Part shown: positions 1 to 8,826 of the stretch, one piece after another
Layout of the letters: each line of letters begins with the position of its first letter
Numbering within the stretch: position 1 is the first letter of the stretch
Program-made: the position numbers and the translations under genes
Notes under the pieces: model-generated
Told to the model about the DNA's origin: nothing
The model's input: the letters and a program-made list of their open reading frames with translations, nothing else
Databases searched by the model: none
Origin: JAICTV01 sp035634055
GTDB taxonomy: Bacteria > Planctomycetota > Phycisphaerae > Tepidisphaerales > Tepidisphaeraceae
NCBI GenBank assembly: GCA_035634055.1
Contig: DASQDR010000129.1
Span: 1-64,000 of the forward strand
Length of the DNA stretch: 64,000 nucleotides
Direction of reading: 5' to 3'

Positions 1-240
1 GCGGGTCGCTCGGGGAATCGCAGGCGCATAGCGGCGTGGTCCGGTAACCGGGCGGGCTGCGACACCACTGCGACGGAAAGAATAAACGTTCGGCGAGAGG
101 CCCCGCCGGACGCCGTGCGGCCGAGTTGGCGGCGGCACGATTTGCTTTCGGGGTTAGAATTCAATGCAACTTGCCGGCGATGTCTTGGCGGGGGGGCAAC
201 ACCTCCCGCGGCTTGCAAGGGAACGAGGGAGAAACGGCTC
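1..240. other. Left-edge non-coding stretch
   Basis: No convincing gene is seen. A reading frame opens at a GTG at 115 and runs into the small protein that starts at 241, but its first 42 codons are Arg/Cys-rich and have no ribosome-binding site, so they look untranslated. A TAGAAT hexamer at 155-160 resembles a -10 element and matches one at 6278-6283; no good -35 lies at the normal spacing. The promoter of the first gene is probably in this stretch. Confidence 0.4.
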
Positions 241-507
241 ATGACGGAAGCGGAATTTCAATCCAAGCTCGCCGAGTTGATGGGTGAGATCACCACCCTG
301 CCGCCGGCGGAGCGGAAGAAGCTCGAGAAGCTCGCCAACGAGACGCGCGAGCGGCACGAGCGCCTCCGCGCGACGGTCAGCTCGCTCCAGGAAAGCCTGG
401 ACTACCTGCGGCTGAGCATCAAGTACCTGGTCTTCGACCTGGAGGCGACCCGCCGCGAGAACGGCTACCTCCGCAAGATGCTCGAGGAGACCACCGGCAA
501 CGACTAA
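241..507 (+). CDS. Small coiled-coil protein, 88 aa, function unknown
   Basis: I do not recognise a named family. The 88-residue product is almost entirely charged and helical: Glu, Lys, Arg and Leu recur at heptad-like spacing from about residue 5 to 80, with stretches such as ERKKLEKLANETRERHERL, so a coiled coil is likely. No signal peptide, membrane segment or cysteine is present, which suggests a cytosolic structural or regulatory protein. The ATG at 241 was chosen because a GAGGGAGAAA purine-rich ribosome-binding site lies just upstream; the in-frame GTG at 115 lacks one and adds an Arg/Cys-rich segment. It stands alone and converges on tRNA-Phe, with a perfect hairpin between them. Confidence 0.75.
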   Translation: MTEAEFQSKLAELMGEITTLPPAERKKLEKLANETRERHERLRATVSSLQESLDYLRLSIKYLVFDLEATRRENGYLRKMLEETTGND

Positions 508-569
508 CCGGATCACTTGAAACGAAAGCTCGAGCCCCGGGCCGCTCGCCAGAACGGCCCGGGGATCAG

Positions 570-616
570 CCAAACGAGAAGCAGGCGCCATTGCGTGGCG
601 CCTGCTTCTCGTTTGG
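570..616. terminator. Perfect 21-bp hairpin, probable bidirectional terminator
   Basis: Positions 571-590 and 596-615 are exact reverse complements around a 5-base loop, extended by one C-G pair at 570/616. The hairpin sits between the plus-strand small gene ending at 507 and the minus-strand tRNA-Phe, so it lies at the 3' end of both transcripts. There is no strong T-tract on either side, so termination, or protection of both 3' ends, is inferred from structure and position. Confidence 0.6.
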
Positions 617-634
617 TGGATCGGCTGGGAAGAG

Positions 635-707
635 TGGGCAGGGCCGGGATCGAACCGGCGACACCGGCATTTTCAGTGCCGTGCTCTACCAGCTGAGCTA
701 CCTGCCC
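635..707 (-). tRNA. tRNA-Phe (GAA)
   Basis: The reverse complement folds as a 73-nt cloverleaf: a 7-bp acceptor stem (GGGCAGG/CCTGCCC), a D arm GCTC...GAGC, an anticodon stem CGGCA/TGCCG with loop CTGAAAA giving anticodon GAA, a short variable loop and a T arm GCCGG-TTCGATC-CCGGC. The discriminator base is A and CCA is not encoded. It lies about 90 bases downstream of the glp cluster on the same strand and 19 bases before the hairpin at 570-616. Confidence 0.96.
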
Positions 708-796
708 GGCAGAGGCCAGCGATTTTAGGCCCGCAGGTTTCGATTGCAAGTGGAGATCAACGGGCGCGGAGAAGGGCGCGCCGACCGACGGGCGCG

Positions 797-2272
797 CTAT
801 TTCGCCGCCAGTTCCGGCTCTGCGGGCTTGCCGGCCGGGCCGACCTCGAAACCACGGGCCTCGGCTGGGGCTTGAGGGTGGGCGCCGACGTTCCACGTCG
901 TGAGCATCAGCAGCGCCGTCACGCCGGCGCACCCCAGCAGCATGTAGAACGCCCCGTCCCAGTTATACAGGTCGACGATCTTGCCGACGCCGTAGCCGGA
1001 GAGGATTGACGAGAGGTACCCGAGGATGCCCGTGAGCCCGACGGCCGCGGCGCTGGCGCGCTTGGTGCCGAGGTTCATCGCCATCGCCGCGATCAGCATC
1101 TGCGGGACGTAGATGGTGAAGCCCATCAGGATGAAGAAGAAGCTCGCCAGCCACGGGTGGGCGGTGATCCAGAAGAGGTAGACGGCCGCGGTGAGGACGA
1201 GGCAGGAGAGGAAGCAGACGCGACCCGCGCGGCCGCGGAACAGGCGGTCGGCAAGCAGCCCGCCGACGATGGCGGAGACCAGCCCGGCGATCTCGAAGCC
1301 GAACAGCACCCACCCCGACGCCTGCGGCGACATCCCCTTCATCTCCTGCAACTGCGTCGGCCCCCAGTGGAGCCCGGCGTAGCGCAGGGTGTAGACGAAG
1401 AAATTCGCCACGCTGATGACCCAGAGGAACGGGTTGCAGAAGACGTACTGCACGAGGATCTCGCGGTACGGGCGCTCGGGCTGGATCTCTTCGTTCACCT
1501 CGCGCGGGGTCTCCTCGCCCCGGTAGACCTCGACCGGCGGCAGGCCCATTGAGCCGGGGTGATCGCGCAGGCCGAAAACGATCATGATCGCGCCCAGCAC
1601 CGCCAACCCGGCCGGAACGAAGAAGCAGAGACGCCAGTCGTAGACCACGAGGTAACTCGTCAGCACCGACACCAGCGCCGCTCCGATCATGTGGCCGGTG
1701 TGCCAGATGCCGAACGTGGTGCCGCGCTCCTTCGGGCTGAACCAGTGGCCCATCGAGCGCGCGCACGGCGGGAACCCCATCCCCTGCGCCCAATTGTTCA
1801 GGAACCAGAACGCCCCGAGGAACACCAGCGCGCTGGAGAGCCCGAAGAGGACGTTCATCGCCGCGCTGACGAGCAGGCCGATGGCCATGAAGTAGCGTGG
1901 GTTGGAGAGGTCGCCGAGGATACCGTTGGCGAACTTGGAGATGCCGTAGACGACGCCGCCGATGGTGAGGATGACCCCGAGCTGCGCCTTGGTGTAGCCG
2001 AGGTCGCGCCCCATGCGCGGCAGGGCGACGGAGATGTTGGTGCGGACGAAGTAGAACAGCGCGTAGCCGACCAGCGTGGTCGCGAGGATGCGGAAGCGCC
2101 AGTAGCGGTAAGCGCGGTCGACCTCCGCGGCGTCCGTCAGCTTCACGTCCGCGTCCGGCTGGGCGCGAAGCGACGCGAGCAGCCCGCGGCGGCGGGGCAG
2201 CGACGGGCGCGGCTGGTATTCCAGCGCGGGGCGCGCCTTCGTCGTCGTCGTCGTCGGATCCGGCTGCGTCAT
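797..2272 (-). CDS. glpT: Glycerol-3-phosphate / organophosphate:phosphate antiporter (GlpT family)
   Basis: A 491-aa major-facilitator protein of the organophosphate:Pi antiporter family, expected to bring glycerol-3-phosphate across the inner membrane in exchange for phosphate. About twelve hydrophobic segments follow a 60-residue polar N-terminus. Family signatures are clear: FYFVRTN (Arg77) and FVYTLRYAGLHWGPT (Arg297) match the two substrate-phosphate-binding arginines of E. coli GlpT, and NNWAQGMGFPPC matches the conserved family motif. The ATG at 2272 was chosen over one 27 bases upstream because AGGAG precedes it and it follows the phosphodiesterase stop by 10 bases. It is the last gene of the glp cluster. 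UhpT-like sugar-phosphate specificity cannot be excluded, but the neighbours favour glycerol-3-phosphate. Confidence 0.9.
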   Translation of the reverse strand: MTQPDPTTTTTKARPALEYQPRPSLPRRRGLLASLRAQPDADVKLTDAAEVDRAYRYWRFRILATTLVGYALFYFVRTNISVALPRMGRDLGYTKAQLGVILTIGGVVYGISKFANGILGDLSNPRYFMAIGLLVSAAMNVLFGLSSALVFLGAFWFLNNWAQGMGFPPCARSMGHWFSPKERGTTFGIWHTGHMIGAALVSVLTSYLVVYDWRLCFFVPAGLAVLGAIMIVFGLRDHPGSMGLPPVEVYRGEETPREVNEEIQPERPYREILVQYVFCNPFLWVISVANFFVYTLRYAGLHWGPTQLQEMKGMSPQASGWVLFGFEIAGLVSAIVGGLLADRLFRGRAGRVCFLSCLVLTAAVYLFWITAHPWLASFFFILMGFTIYVPQMLIAAMAMNLGTKRASAAAVGLTGILGYLSSILSGYGVGKIVDLYNWDGAFYMLLGCAGVTALLMLTTWNVGAHPQAPAEARGFEVGPAGKPAEPELAAK

Positions 2273-2282
2273 CGCGCTCCTG

Positions 2283-3542
2283 TTACTTCGTCGCGGCATC
2301 CGGCGTCGTCGGCGTGGTGGCGGTCGCGCCCCTCGTCGGCGATGCAGTCGTGCCGACCAGCTCCCGCACCAGCTCTATCGTGGCCGCCGAGTCGTCGGTG
2401 ATGATGCCGTCGACGTTCAGCAGCACCGCGCCGGCGACGTCGGGCGCGTCGTTGAGCGTCCACACGTACACCGTCATTCCGCTGGCCTTGGCCGCGTCGA
2501 CGAACGGTACGGTGAGGTGCTGCCAGTTGACCGAGAACCCGCTGAACCCGATCGACTTCATCTTCGCGAAGTAGGCGTCATCGATCACCTCGCTCGGCAG
2601 CTTGCTGGTCAGGCGGATCATCGCAACGTCCTTGACGTGCTGGCGGAGCGCGACGCCCTCGGCGTCCTCCCACGGCGCCAGGATCACGCCGTCGCGCGGG
2701 AACTTCGACTTCTCCAGCCAGTCGGCGATCGCTCTCCCCTGCCCCTCAGCCTTAAGGTCGAGCATGAGGACCGCCTTGCCGCGGCAGAGGTCCGCGACGT
2801 CGTCGATCGTCGGGACCGGCTCGCCCTTGTAGTTCGCGTGCTTCCAGGAGCCCGCGTCAAGCTTGCGGACCTGCGCGAGCGTCAGGTCGGCTATGGGGCC
2901 GGTGCCGTCGGTCGTGCGATTCACGGTCTTGTCGTGCATGCCGACGATGTGGCCATCCCTGGTGAGGGCGGTGTCGAACTCGACGATGGGCGCGCCGGCT
3001 TCGAGCGCTTGGACGTACGAGATTCGCGTGTTCTCCGGCGCGTGCTTGTGCACGCCGCGGTGGGCAATCGTCTTGATCTCGCGCTGGGTGAGCTTCGACT
3101 TGAAAGCCGCGAGAACGTCCTCCGACGACATCGCTTGCTGGCTGATCTGCACGTCCGACTCAGGCACCGACGCCGACGAACTCACCTCGCCGCTGCCGGG
3201 GTGCGCGAATGGTTCGCCATCGGGGAACCCATTAACGAACAACTGCGTCTGCCGGCCCTTGCCGACGATCGCGAAGTGGTACCACTTGCCGGGGAAGATC
3301 AGCGTCTTGGACCGGTGCTGCCCGATGAACAGCGCGGCCGTCGCGGCGTCGCTCGGCTTCGCCTTTGGCAGCGGACGGATCTCGCACTCCGCGCCCACGC
3401 GCACCGACGGCGTCGGCTGCTCGATCGTGTCGACCCTCTGCCGCCACTGGACGGTGTAGTCCTTCTCCACACGCGCGGGCGACGCCGCGCGGGCCGCGGC
3501 CGTGAAGGCGACCAGCGACGCCAGGAAGAACGGGATTTTCAT
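2283..3542 (-). CDS. Secreted glycerophosphodiester phosphodiesterase with N-terminal LamG-like domain
   Basis: A 419-aa exported enzyme that should hydrolyse glycerophosphodiesters to glycerol-3-phosphate and an alcohol. The signal peptide ends near ARA/ASPA (residue 19-20). Residues about 25-135 look like a LamG/concanavalin-type fold (the run WYHFAIVGKG...LFVNGFPDGE is typical), possibly a substrate- or surface-binding module. The GDPD TIM barrel begins near residue 155: AHRG (His161-Arg162), APENT (Glu170-Asn171), metal ligands Glu188 and Asp190, and general acid His203. A Thr/Ala/Pro-rich tail ends the protein. The ATG at 3542 overlaps the glpD stop as ATGA, so translation is probably coupled; an upstream in-frame start inside glpD would spoil the signal peptide. 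Confidence 0.92.
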   Translation of the reverse strand: MKIPFFLASLVAFTAAARAASPARVEKDYTVQWRQRVDTIEQPTPSVRVGAECEIRPLPKAKPSDAATAALFIGQHRSKTLIFPGKWYHFAIVGKGRQTQLFVNGFPDGEPFAHPGSGEVSSSASVPESDVQISQQAMSSEDVLAAFKSKLTQREIKTIAHRGVHKHAPENTRISYVQALEAGAPIVEFDTALTRDGHIVGMHDKTVNRTTDGTGPIADLTLAQVRKLDAGSWKHANYKGEPVPTIDDVADLCRGKAVLMLDLKAEGQGRAIADWLEKSKFPRDGVILAPWEDAEGVALRQHVKDVAMIRLTSKLPSEVIDDAYFAKMKSIGFSGFSVNWQHLTVPFVDAAKASGMTVYVWTLNDAPDVAGAVLLNVDGIITDDSAATIELVRELVGTTASPTRGATATTPTTPDAATK

Positions 3543-5065
3543 GCGGATTGCACCTGCTCGGCCCTCGACGCGCGATCGCCGCCGTCCGCGAGGCACGCGG
3601 GCGACCCGATCAGATCGAGGTACGCCTCAAGTTCCTGTCGCAACCTGTCGCCGTCCCACCCGAGCGCTTCCGCCATCCACGGCGCGACCTCTTCGGCCAA
3701 CCGGGCGTGGTCGCGGTGATAGTACCGCCAGCTCGTCCGGCGGATCATCACGTCGTACAGGTGGACCACCCACTCGTTGCGGCAGTAGTGCTCGACCGCC
3801 GCGCGCGAGACCGCCGGCGGCAGGATCCCGCTGAACGCCGGCCTTGGCTCGTCCGGCAGCAGTGGCGTCTCGGCGGTCATGCATGGCTTCGACGCGGCAC
3901 TCGTGAACTTCAGGATGCGATCGACCGTTTGCTCCGCCATCAGGCGATAAGTCGTCAGCTTCCCGCCAGCGACGTCGATCCAGCCCGGCTGCGGCATGCG
4001 GATCTGGTGGGCACGGCTGATGTCCGACGGCTTGCCACGGGCGTTGCTCCCGCCGCCGATCAGCGGCCGCAGGCCCGCCCAGGTGCTCACGACATCACCG
4101 GGCGAGATTCGCGCGGCGGGGAAGGTGTCATTGGCGATGTTGAGGATGTAGCGCACGTCCTCCGGCTCGCACGTCGGCGCGTCGGTCGGACCGGCGTAGT
4201 CGGTGTCGGTCGTGCCGAGAATCACCCGCTCGCCCCACGGGATGGCAAAGAGGATCCTCGACCCGTCGGCCATCACGACGGCGTCCGGGACGTTCAGCCG
4301 CGCGCGGTCGATGACCAGGTGGACGCCCTTGGTCAGGCGCAGCTTCACCTCGCTCGGCGGGAACCGATCGGCCCACGCGCCGGCGGCGTTCACCACCGTC
4401 TTCGTGCGGACCTCAACGGAGCGGCCGGTGACGCGATCGACGAGCTTTACCCGCCAGGCCTCGCCCTCGCGCTGCGGCAGCTCCGCGGCGGCGTAGTTCA
4501 TCAGCGTCGCGCCGTTCGCCTGCGCGGAGCGGAGCGTGTCGAGCACCAGGCGGGCGTCGTTGGTGAAGCCGTCGAAGTAGCGCACGGCGCCGGTCAGCTT
4601 CTCCGGGTTCAGCTGCGGCAGGGCCGATAGCACCGCTTCGCGCCCAAGTGTGCGCGACTTGCCGAGGTTTCCGCCGGAGCAGAGCAGGTCGTAGAGCTTC
4701 ACGCCGATGCGCAGCTTGCACTTGGTCCACGCGGTGCCGCGTCGGGTGGGGAAGATGAAGGGCAGCGGCTCGGCCAGGTGCGGCGCGATCTTGTGGAGGA
4801 TGACCTTCTCGATGCTCGCCTCGCGGACCAGTCCGATGCGCCCCTGCGCCAGGTAGCGCAGCCCACCGTGCAGCAGGCGACTGGACCGGCCGGAGGTGCC
4901 GAACGCGAAGTCGTTCTGATCGACCAGCAGCGTGCGCAGCCCGCGCATGGCCGCGTCGCGCGACACGCCCGCACCGACGATCCCGCCGCCGATGACCAGC
5001 ACGTCGAAGGGTGGCGACGCGGCGGCGGCGTCAATGGCGTGCTGTCGTGCTTCGGTCGGCGTCAT
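3539..5065 (-). CDS. glpD: FAD-dependent glycerol-3-phosphate dehydrogenase
   Basis: A 508-aa flavoprotein expected to oxidise glycerol-3-phosphate to dihydroxyacetone phosphate and pass electrons to quinone at the inner membrane. The dinucleotide-binding GGGIVGAG is at residues 26-33, followed by family motifs: SSRLLHGGLRYL, VVNAAGAWAD, ILGTTDTDY and GGKLTTYR, and a C-terminal GlpD-type helical domain containing the run YHRDHARLAEEVAPWM. The length is normal for the family. AAGGA precedes the ATG. Its stop overlaps the next start by 4 nt, and it follows the HAD phosphatase by about 84 bases, so the genes form a glycerol-phosphate unit. Confidence 0.95.
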   Translation of the reverse strand: MTPTEARQHAIDAAAASPPFDVLVIGGGIVGAGVSRDAAMRGLRTLLVDQNDFAFGTSGRSSRLLHGGLRYLAQGRIGLVREASIEKVILHKIAPHLAEPLPFIFPTRRGTAWTKCKLRIGVKLYDLLCSGGNLGKSRTLGREAVLSALPQLNPEKLTGAVRYFDGFTNDARLVLDTLRSAQANGATLMNYAAAELPQREGEAWRVKLVDRVTGRSVEVRTKTVVNAAGAWADRFPPSEVKLRLTKGVHLVIDRARLNVPDAVVMADGSRILFAIPWGERVILGTTDTDYAGPTDAPTCEPEDVRYILNIANDTFPAARISPGDVVSTWAGLRPLIGGGSNARGKPSDISRAHQIRMPQPGWIDVAGGKLTTYRLMAEQTVDRILKFTSAASKPCMTAETPLLPDEPRPAFSGILPPAVSRAAVEHYCRNEWVVHLYDVMIRRTSWRYYHRDHARLAEEVAPWMAEALGWDGDRLRQELEAYLDLIGSPACLADGGDRASRAEQVQSA

Positions 5066-5149
5066 TGCGTCCTTATCATCCGTGATCGCCCGGGCCCGGG
5101 GGCACCGGCGGTGCGCCTTGACCTTGACGTGGCTTGCGCGTCCCGCGGG

Positions 5150-5980
5150 TCAGGAGGAAGTGGCGACGTCGCGCAGCAACGCCCCCAACTCGGCCACGTC
5201 GCTCACCACCAGGTCCGGCGGCGGGTCGGCGGCGTAGGCCTGCTCCGTGGTCGTCTCGCCGGTCAGGACCAGGACGCCCAGCGCGCCGGCGGCGCGCGCC
5301 CTGGCCATGTCGGTGTAAAGACGGTCGCCAACCACCGCGAGTTCCGCCGCCTTCAGGTCGTGCCGCCGCATCACGCCGCGCAGCATGCGCGGGTCCGGCT
5401 TGCCCAGCACGATGTCGGGCGCCCGGCCCGTCGCGCTGGTGAGCATCGCGCAGATCGCAGCGCAGTCCGGCAGCACCGTCGGCTCATCGGTCGGGCAGGT
5501 GCGATCCGGGTGCGTCGCGATGAAGGGGACGCCCTGGCCGATCCACCAGGCGGCGCGGCAGACGCGGTCGTAGGCAAGCGTGGTATCGAAGCCGACAACG
5601 ACCGCGTCCGGCGGATCGACGGCATCTTCGCCCGCGGCCGCGAAGCCGGCCTCGGCGAACTCCTCGCGCAGCGCGGGCGTTCCCAGCACGAACAGGCGTC
5701 GCACCGTCGGCCGCTCTTCCCGCAGGTACGCCAGCGTGCAGTGGGTCGAGCTGAAGATGTCCTCCGCGCCCGCCTCGATGCCCATCGCCGTCAGCTTTTG
5801 GACGTACTGCGCGGTGCTGCGCGACGAGTTGTTGGTGAAGAACGTCCGCCCGACGCCCAGCTCGCGCAGCGTTCGCAGGAACGGGCGGGTCGCCTCGAAG
5901 AGCCTGGAGCCGAGGTAGAGCGTCCCGTCGAGGTCGAGGGCAAGGTGCCTGATATTCGAGAGCTGCGGATGCCGATGCAC
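5150..5980 (-). CDS. HAD-superfamily phosphatase, NagD/glycerol-phosphate phosphatase type
   Basis: A 276-aa class IIA HAD hydrolase. Catalytic motif 1 is DLDGT (nucleophile Asp16, Asp18), motif 2 is FFTNNSS, motif 3 GKPDPRM and motif 4 VVGDRLYTDM, with the NagD-type C2 cap between them. Relatives dephosphorylate small phosphoesters, some glycerol-phosphate; its position at the head of the glp cluster makes glycerol-3-phosphate or a related compound a reasonable guess, not proven. The start is uncertain: the frame is open to a TTG at 6055, and the GTG at 5980 was preferred because it places motif 1 about 15 residues in, as is usual. No strong ribosome-binding site is visible at either. Confidence 0.85.
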   Translation of the reverse strand: MHRHPQLSNIRHLALDLDGTLYLGSRLFEATRPFLRTLRELGVGRTFFTNNSSRSTAQYVQKLTAMGIEAGAEDIFSSTHCTLAYLREERPTVRRLFVLGTPALREEFAEAGFAAAGEDAVDPPDAVVVGFDTTLAYDRVCRAAWWIGQGVPFIATHPDRTCPTDEPTVLPDCAAICAMLTSATGRAPDIVLGKPDPRMLRGVMRRHDLKAAELAVVGDRLYTDMARARAAGALGVLVLTGETTTEQAYAADPPPDLVVSDVAELGALLRDVATSS

Positions 5981-6372
5981 GAGGCCCCAAACGGCTAAAC
6001 GAGCGAAGCTGAACAACCGGCCGGCGTTTCTCGTAGCAGGCGGGCAGGCTGTCAAGGAGCGCGACGCCCGCGGGGCGCGGGGCGCATGCGGGGAGGCGGG
6101 TGCTCGATTAGGTCGGTGCGCGTCGGGGTATCCCCAGCGAGCCCCGGCGGCGACGGTGGGCGAGGGCGGTCACACTGCGCATTCGTTACCGTTTGCCCCG
6201 TCACGTGCGGCGGATTAACCGGTTCAAATATGTTCCGGAACCGCTCCGTATTTTGTTGCCGCTGCCGCACTTCCGGTTAGAATCCGCCCCGCGAACCTCA
6301 TCCACACTTCGGGGTTCCCTGCCGGTCGGGTTGCCGGATTTGTCCGAGTTGTATTAGCCGAGGGAGTCCACC
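5981..6372. promoter_or_regulatory. Divergent intergenic region with candidate promoter for the surface-protein locus
   Basis: This stretch separates the minus-strand glp cluster from the plus-strand surface-protein locus and no gene is seen in it. The best promoter candidate reads rightward: TTGCCG at 6256-6261, a 16-base spacer and TAGAAT at 6278-6283, giving a leader of about 80 bases before the GTG at 6373. The leader ends in a GAGGGAG ribosome-binding site at 6360-6366. The glp promoter should also be here but was not resolved. Confidence 0.45.
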
Positions 6373-8826
6373 GTGCTGGAGGGACTTGAGCGGCGCCGCC
6401 TCCTGGCGGCGGCCGTCAGCGTTGTTGCCGGGAAGTTGACCGTCGCCGGCACCGACGGCGCGGACGCCGTCTCCGTTGCCAAGTCTGGCAACTCTCTCAT
6501 TGTCACCGTCGACGGCGGCACGCCCGCGACCTTCTCCGGCGCGATCAGCTCGATCCTGCTCAAGGGCAACGGCGGGGACGACCTGCTCACCATCACCGAC
6601 GCCCTCACGCTCAAGGCGAGCCTCCAGGGCGGCAACGGCAACGATACCCTGCGCGGCGGCGGCGGAAGCGACTCGCTGGACGGGGGCGCCGGCAACGACC
6701 GCCTCGACGGCGGCAAGGGCTCCGACCTTTTCAGGGGCGGCGCCGGCGCCGACTCCGCCGACTACTCCGCCCGCACCGCCAAGGTCACCGTTGGCATCGG
6801 AAATCTCTTCGACGACGGCGAGGCCAACGAGAGGGACAACATCCAGTGGGACGTCGAGGTGCTCATCGGCGGCAGCGCCGGTGACTCGCTCAAAGCGTCC
6901 ACCCCCGACAACACGATCCTGGGCAACGGCGGCAACGACACCCTTTGGGCTCAGGAAGGGAAGGACTTCGTCGACGGCGGCGCGGGCGACGACGTCATCG
7001 AAGGCAAGGGCGGCGACGACACCCTCGTCGGCGGCGCGGGCAACGATCGCATCGTCGGCGGCAAGGGGGGCGACATCGTCAACGCCGGCATCGGCGACGA
7101 CACGCTCGTCGGCGGCGACGCCGACGGCGGCGCGGGCGAGCTGCCCGACAAGGACCTGCTCCTCGGCGGCGACGGCAGCGACTTGGCCTCCGGTGGGGCG
7201 GGTGACGACACACTCATCGGCGGCGTCGGCGACGACTCCCTCAACGGCAACGCCGGCAACGACGAGGCCGCGGGCGAGGAGGGCAACGACCTGCTCGCCG
7301 GCAACGACGGCAACGACACCCTCGACGGCGGCTTGGACGACGACGTCATCGAGGGCGGAGCCGGCGTCGACACGCTGGTCGGATCCAACGGAAACGACTC
7401 GTTGCACGACACCGGCGTCACCCCGCTGGACCCCGACGACGGCGGCGTTACCCCGCCCGCCGAGGGCGAGGAGCCGACGCTCCCGATTGATCCGGAAATC
7501 GCGCCGGCGCTGCTCTCGGGCGGGTCGGGCGATGACACGCTGGTCGCCGACGCCGGCCCCGCACTGCTTCAGGGCGACGACGGCTACGACGTGCTGGTTA
7601 GCGGCGGCGGCAGCGACGTGCTGGATGGCGGCCTGGACGACGACACCCTCTTCGGAAACGCCGGCCGCGACACCCTGACCGGGGGCGGCGGCGCCGATTC
7701 GCTCAGCGGCGGCGCGGGCAACGATTTGTTCGTGAACAACGACGGCGAGGGTGACGTACTCGACGGCGGGGACGACCTCGATCTCGGCCAAGTTGAGGAA
7801 AGCCTGCTCGATCAGTTCTCCAGCGTCGAAGGGCGCTTCGATCAGCCGCTCGACGACACGATCATCGATCCGAACGATCCGACGGGCGCGGAGGAGCCGC
7901 CTCCCCCGAACGGTGGCGGCCCGATCAACCGACCGCTGCCGGAACTGGTCGCGATGCTCGACCAGCCGGCGCCGGTCGTCATGTCGGGGCAGCTCAGGCT
8001 CAGCGGCGCGACCACGACCACCGGCGGCGCGGTCAACGACCTCATCCAGATTACGCAGAACGCCTCGAGCCTCGACGTCTCGTACAACGGCAACTTCAAG
8101 AGCTACCCCGTCGCGTCGATCAGCAGCGTTTTCATCGACACCGGCGGCGGGAACGACACGGTGATCCTCGAACTGAGCAAGGGGACCAGCTCACTAACGA
8201 AGCCGGCGACCGTGACCGGCGGGAGCGGCAACGACACGATCCGCGGCGGCAGCGGCAGCGACCTGCTCGCCGGGGCAGCCGGGAACGACTCGATCACCGG
8301 CGCGGGCGGCAACGACACCGTCTCCGGCGGCGACGGCAACGACATCCTGATCGGCGGCTCGCCCGTGCTGCTGACCAGCGACGGCAAGGACACGTTCCAG
8401 GGCGGTGGCGGCGCGGGCGACTACGCCGACTACGGCTTCCGCTCCAACAACCTCGTGCTCACTCTGGATGGCAAGGCCAACGACGGCGCGGGCGCCGAAG
8501 GGGATCTGATCGGCGCGGACGTTGAATACGCCATCGGCGGGCGCGGCAACGACCTGCTCGTTGGCAACGCCGGCGTTAACCTGCTCGCGGGCGGGGGCGG
8601 GGCGGACACCCTCAAGGGCGGCGGCGGCAACGACCAGATCGTCGCCACCTACACCAAGGACGCGGCCATCGACAACGTCTTCGGCAACGCCGGCTACGAC
8701 TACTACTTCCTCGAGGACAAGGTGCGCGACAACTACAACGGCACGCTCGCCACCGACTTTTACCGGACCGACTTTAACGCCCTCACCGGCCAGCCGCTCG
8801 ACGTGTTGGTCACCGACCAAGCGTGA
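6373..8826 (+). CDS. RTX-type calcium-binding repeat surface protein
   Basis: An 817-aa acidic protein built largely from GGxGxDxLx nonapeptides, which in RTX proteins wind into a calcium-binding beta-roll. Repeat blocks lie at about residues 75-130, 180-335, 385-455, 610-670 and 715-760, separated by non-repeat segments and an acidic Pro-rich linker near 345-375. The N-terminus MLEGLERRRLLAA resembles the LExLExRxLL opening of many planctomycete exported proteins; a classical signal peptide is not obvious. The start is a GTG with GAGGGAG upstream. It has no PEP-CTERM tail, unlike the next four proteins. The 89-base gap to the next gene contains a GC palindrome at 8841-8858. A role in a calcium-dependent cell-surface layer is inferred; no enzymatic domain is seen. 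Confidence 0.85.
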   Translation: MLEGLERRRLLAAAVSVVAGKLTVAGTDGADAVSVAKSGNSLIVTVDGGTPATFSGAISSILLKGNGGDDLLTITDALTLKASLQGGNGNDTLRGGGGSDSLDGGAGNDRLDGGKGSDLFRGGAGADSADYSARTAKVTVGIGNLFDDGEANERDNIQWDVEVLIGGSAGDSLKASTPDNTILGNGGNDTLWAQEGKDFVDGGAGDDVIEGKGGDDTLVGGAGNDRIVGGKGGDIVNAGIGDDTLVGGDADGGAGELPDKDLLLGGDGSDLASGGAGDDTLIGGVGDDSLNGNAGNDEAAGEEGNDLLAGNDGNDTLDGGLDDDVIEGGAGVDTLVGSNGNDSLHDTGVTPLDPDDGGVTPPAEGEEPTLPIDPEIAPALLSGGSGDDTLVADAGPALLQGDDGYDVLVSGGGSDVLDGGLDDDTLFGNAGRDTLTGGGGADSLSGGAGNDLFVNNDGEGDVLDGGDDLDLGQVEESLLDQFSSVEGRFDQPLDDTIIDPNDPTGAEEPPPPNGGGPINRPLPELVAMLDQPAPVVMSGQLRLSGATTTTGGAVNDLIQITQNASSLDVSYNGNFKSYPVASISSVFIDTGGGNDTVILELSKGTSSLTKPATVTGGSGNDTIRGGSGSDLLAGAAGNDSITGAGGNDTVSGGDGNDILIGGSPVLLTSDGKDTFQGGGGAGDYADYGFRSNNLVLTLDGKANDGAGAEGDLIGADVEYAIGGRGNDLLVGNAGVNLLAGGGGADTLKGGGGNDQIVATYTKDAAIDNVFGNAGYDYYFLEDKVRDNYNGTLATDFYRTDFNALTGQPLDVLVTDQA

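Noticed and set aside
6298..7791. 497-codon minus-strand frame opposite the RTX gene
   Set aside because: Its Val/Ala-rich repeats mirror the GGxGxDxLx repeats of the plus strand; no ribosome-binding site or family.
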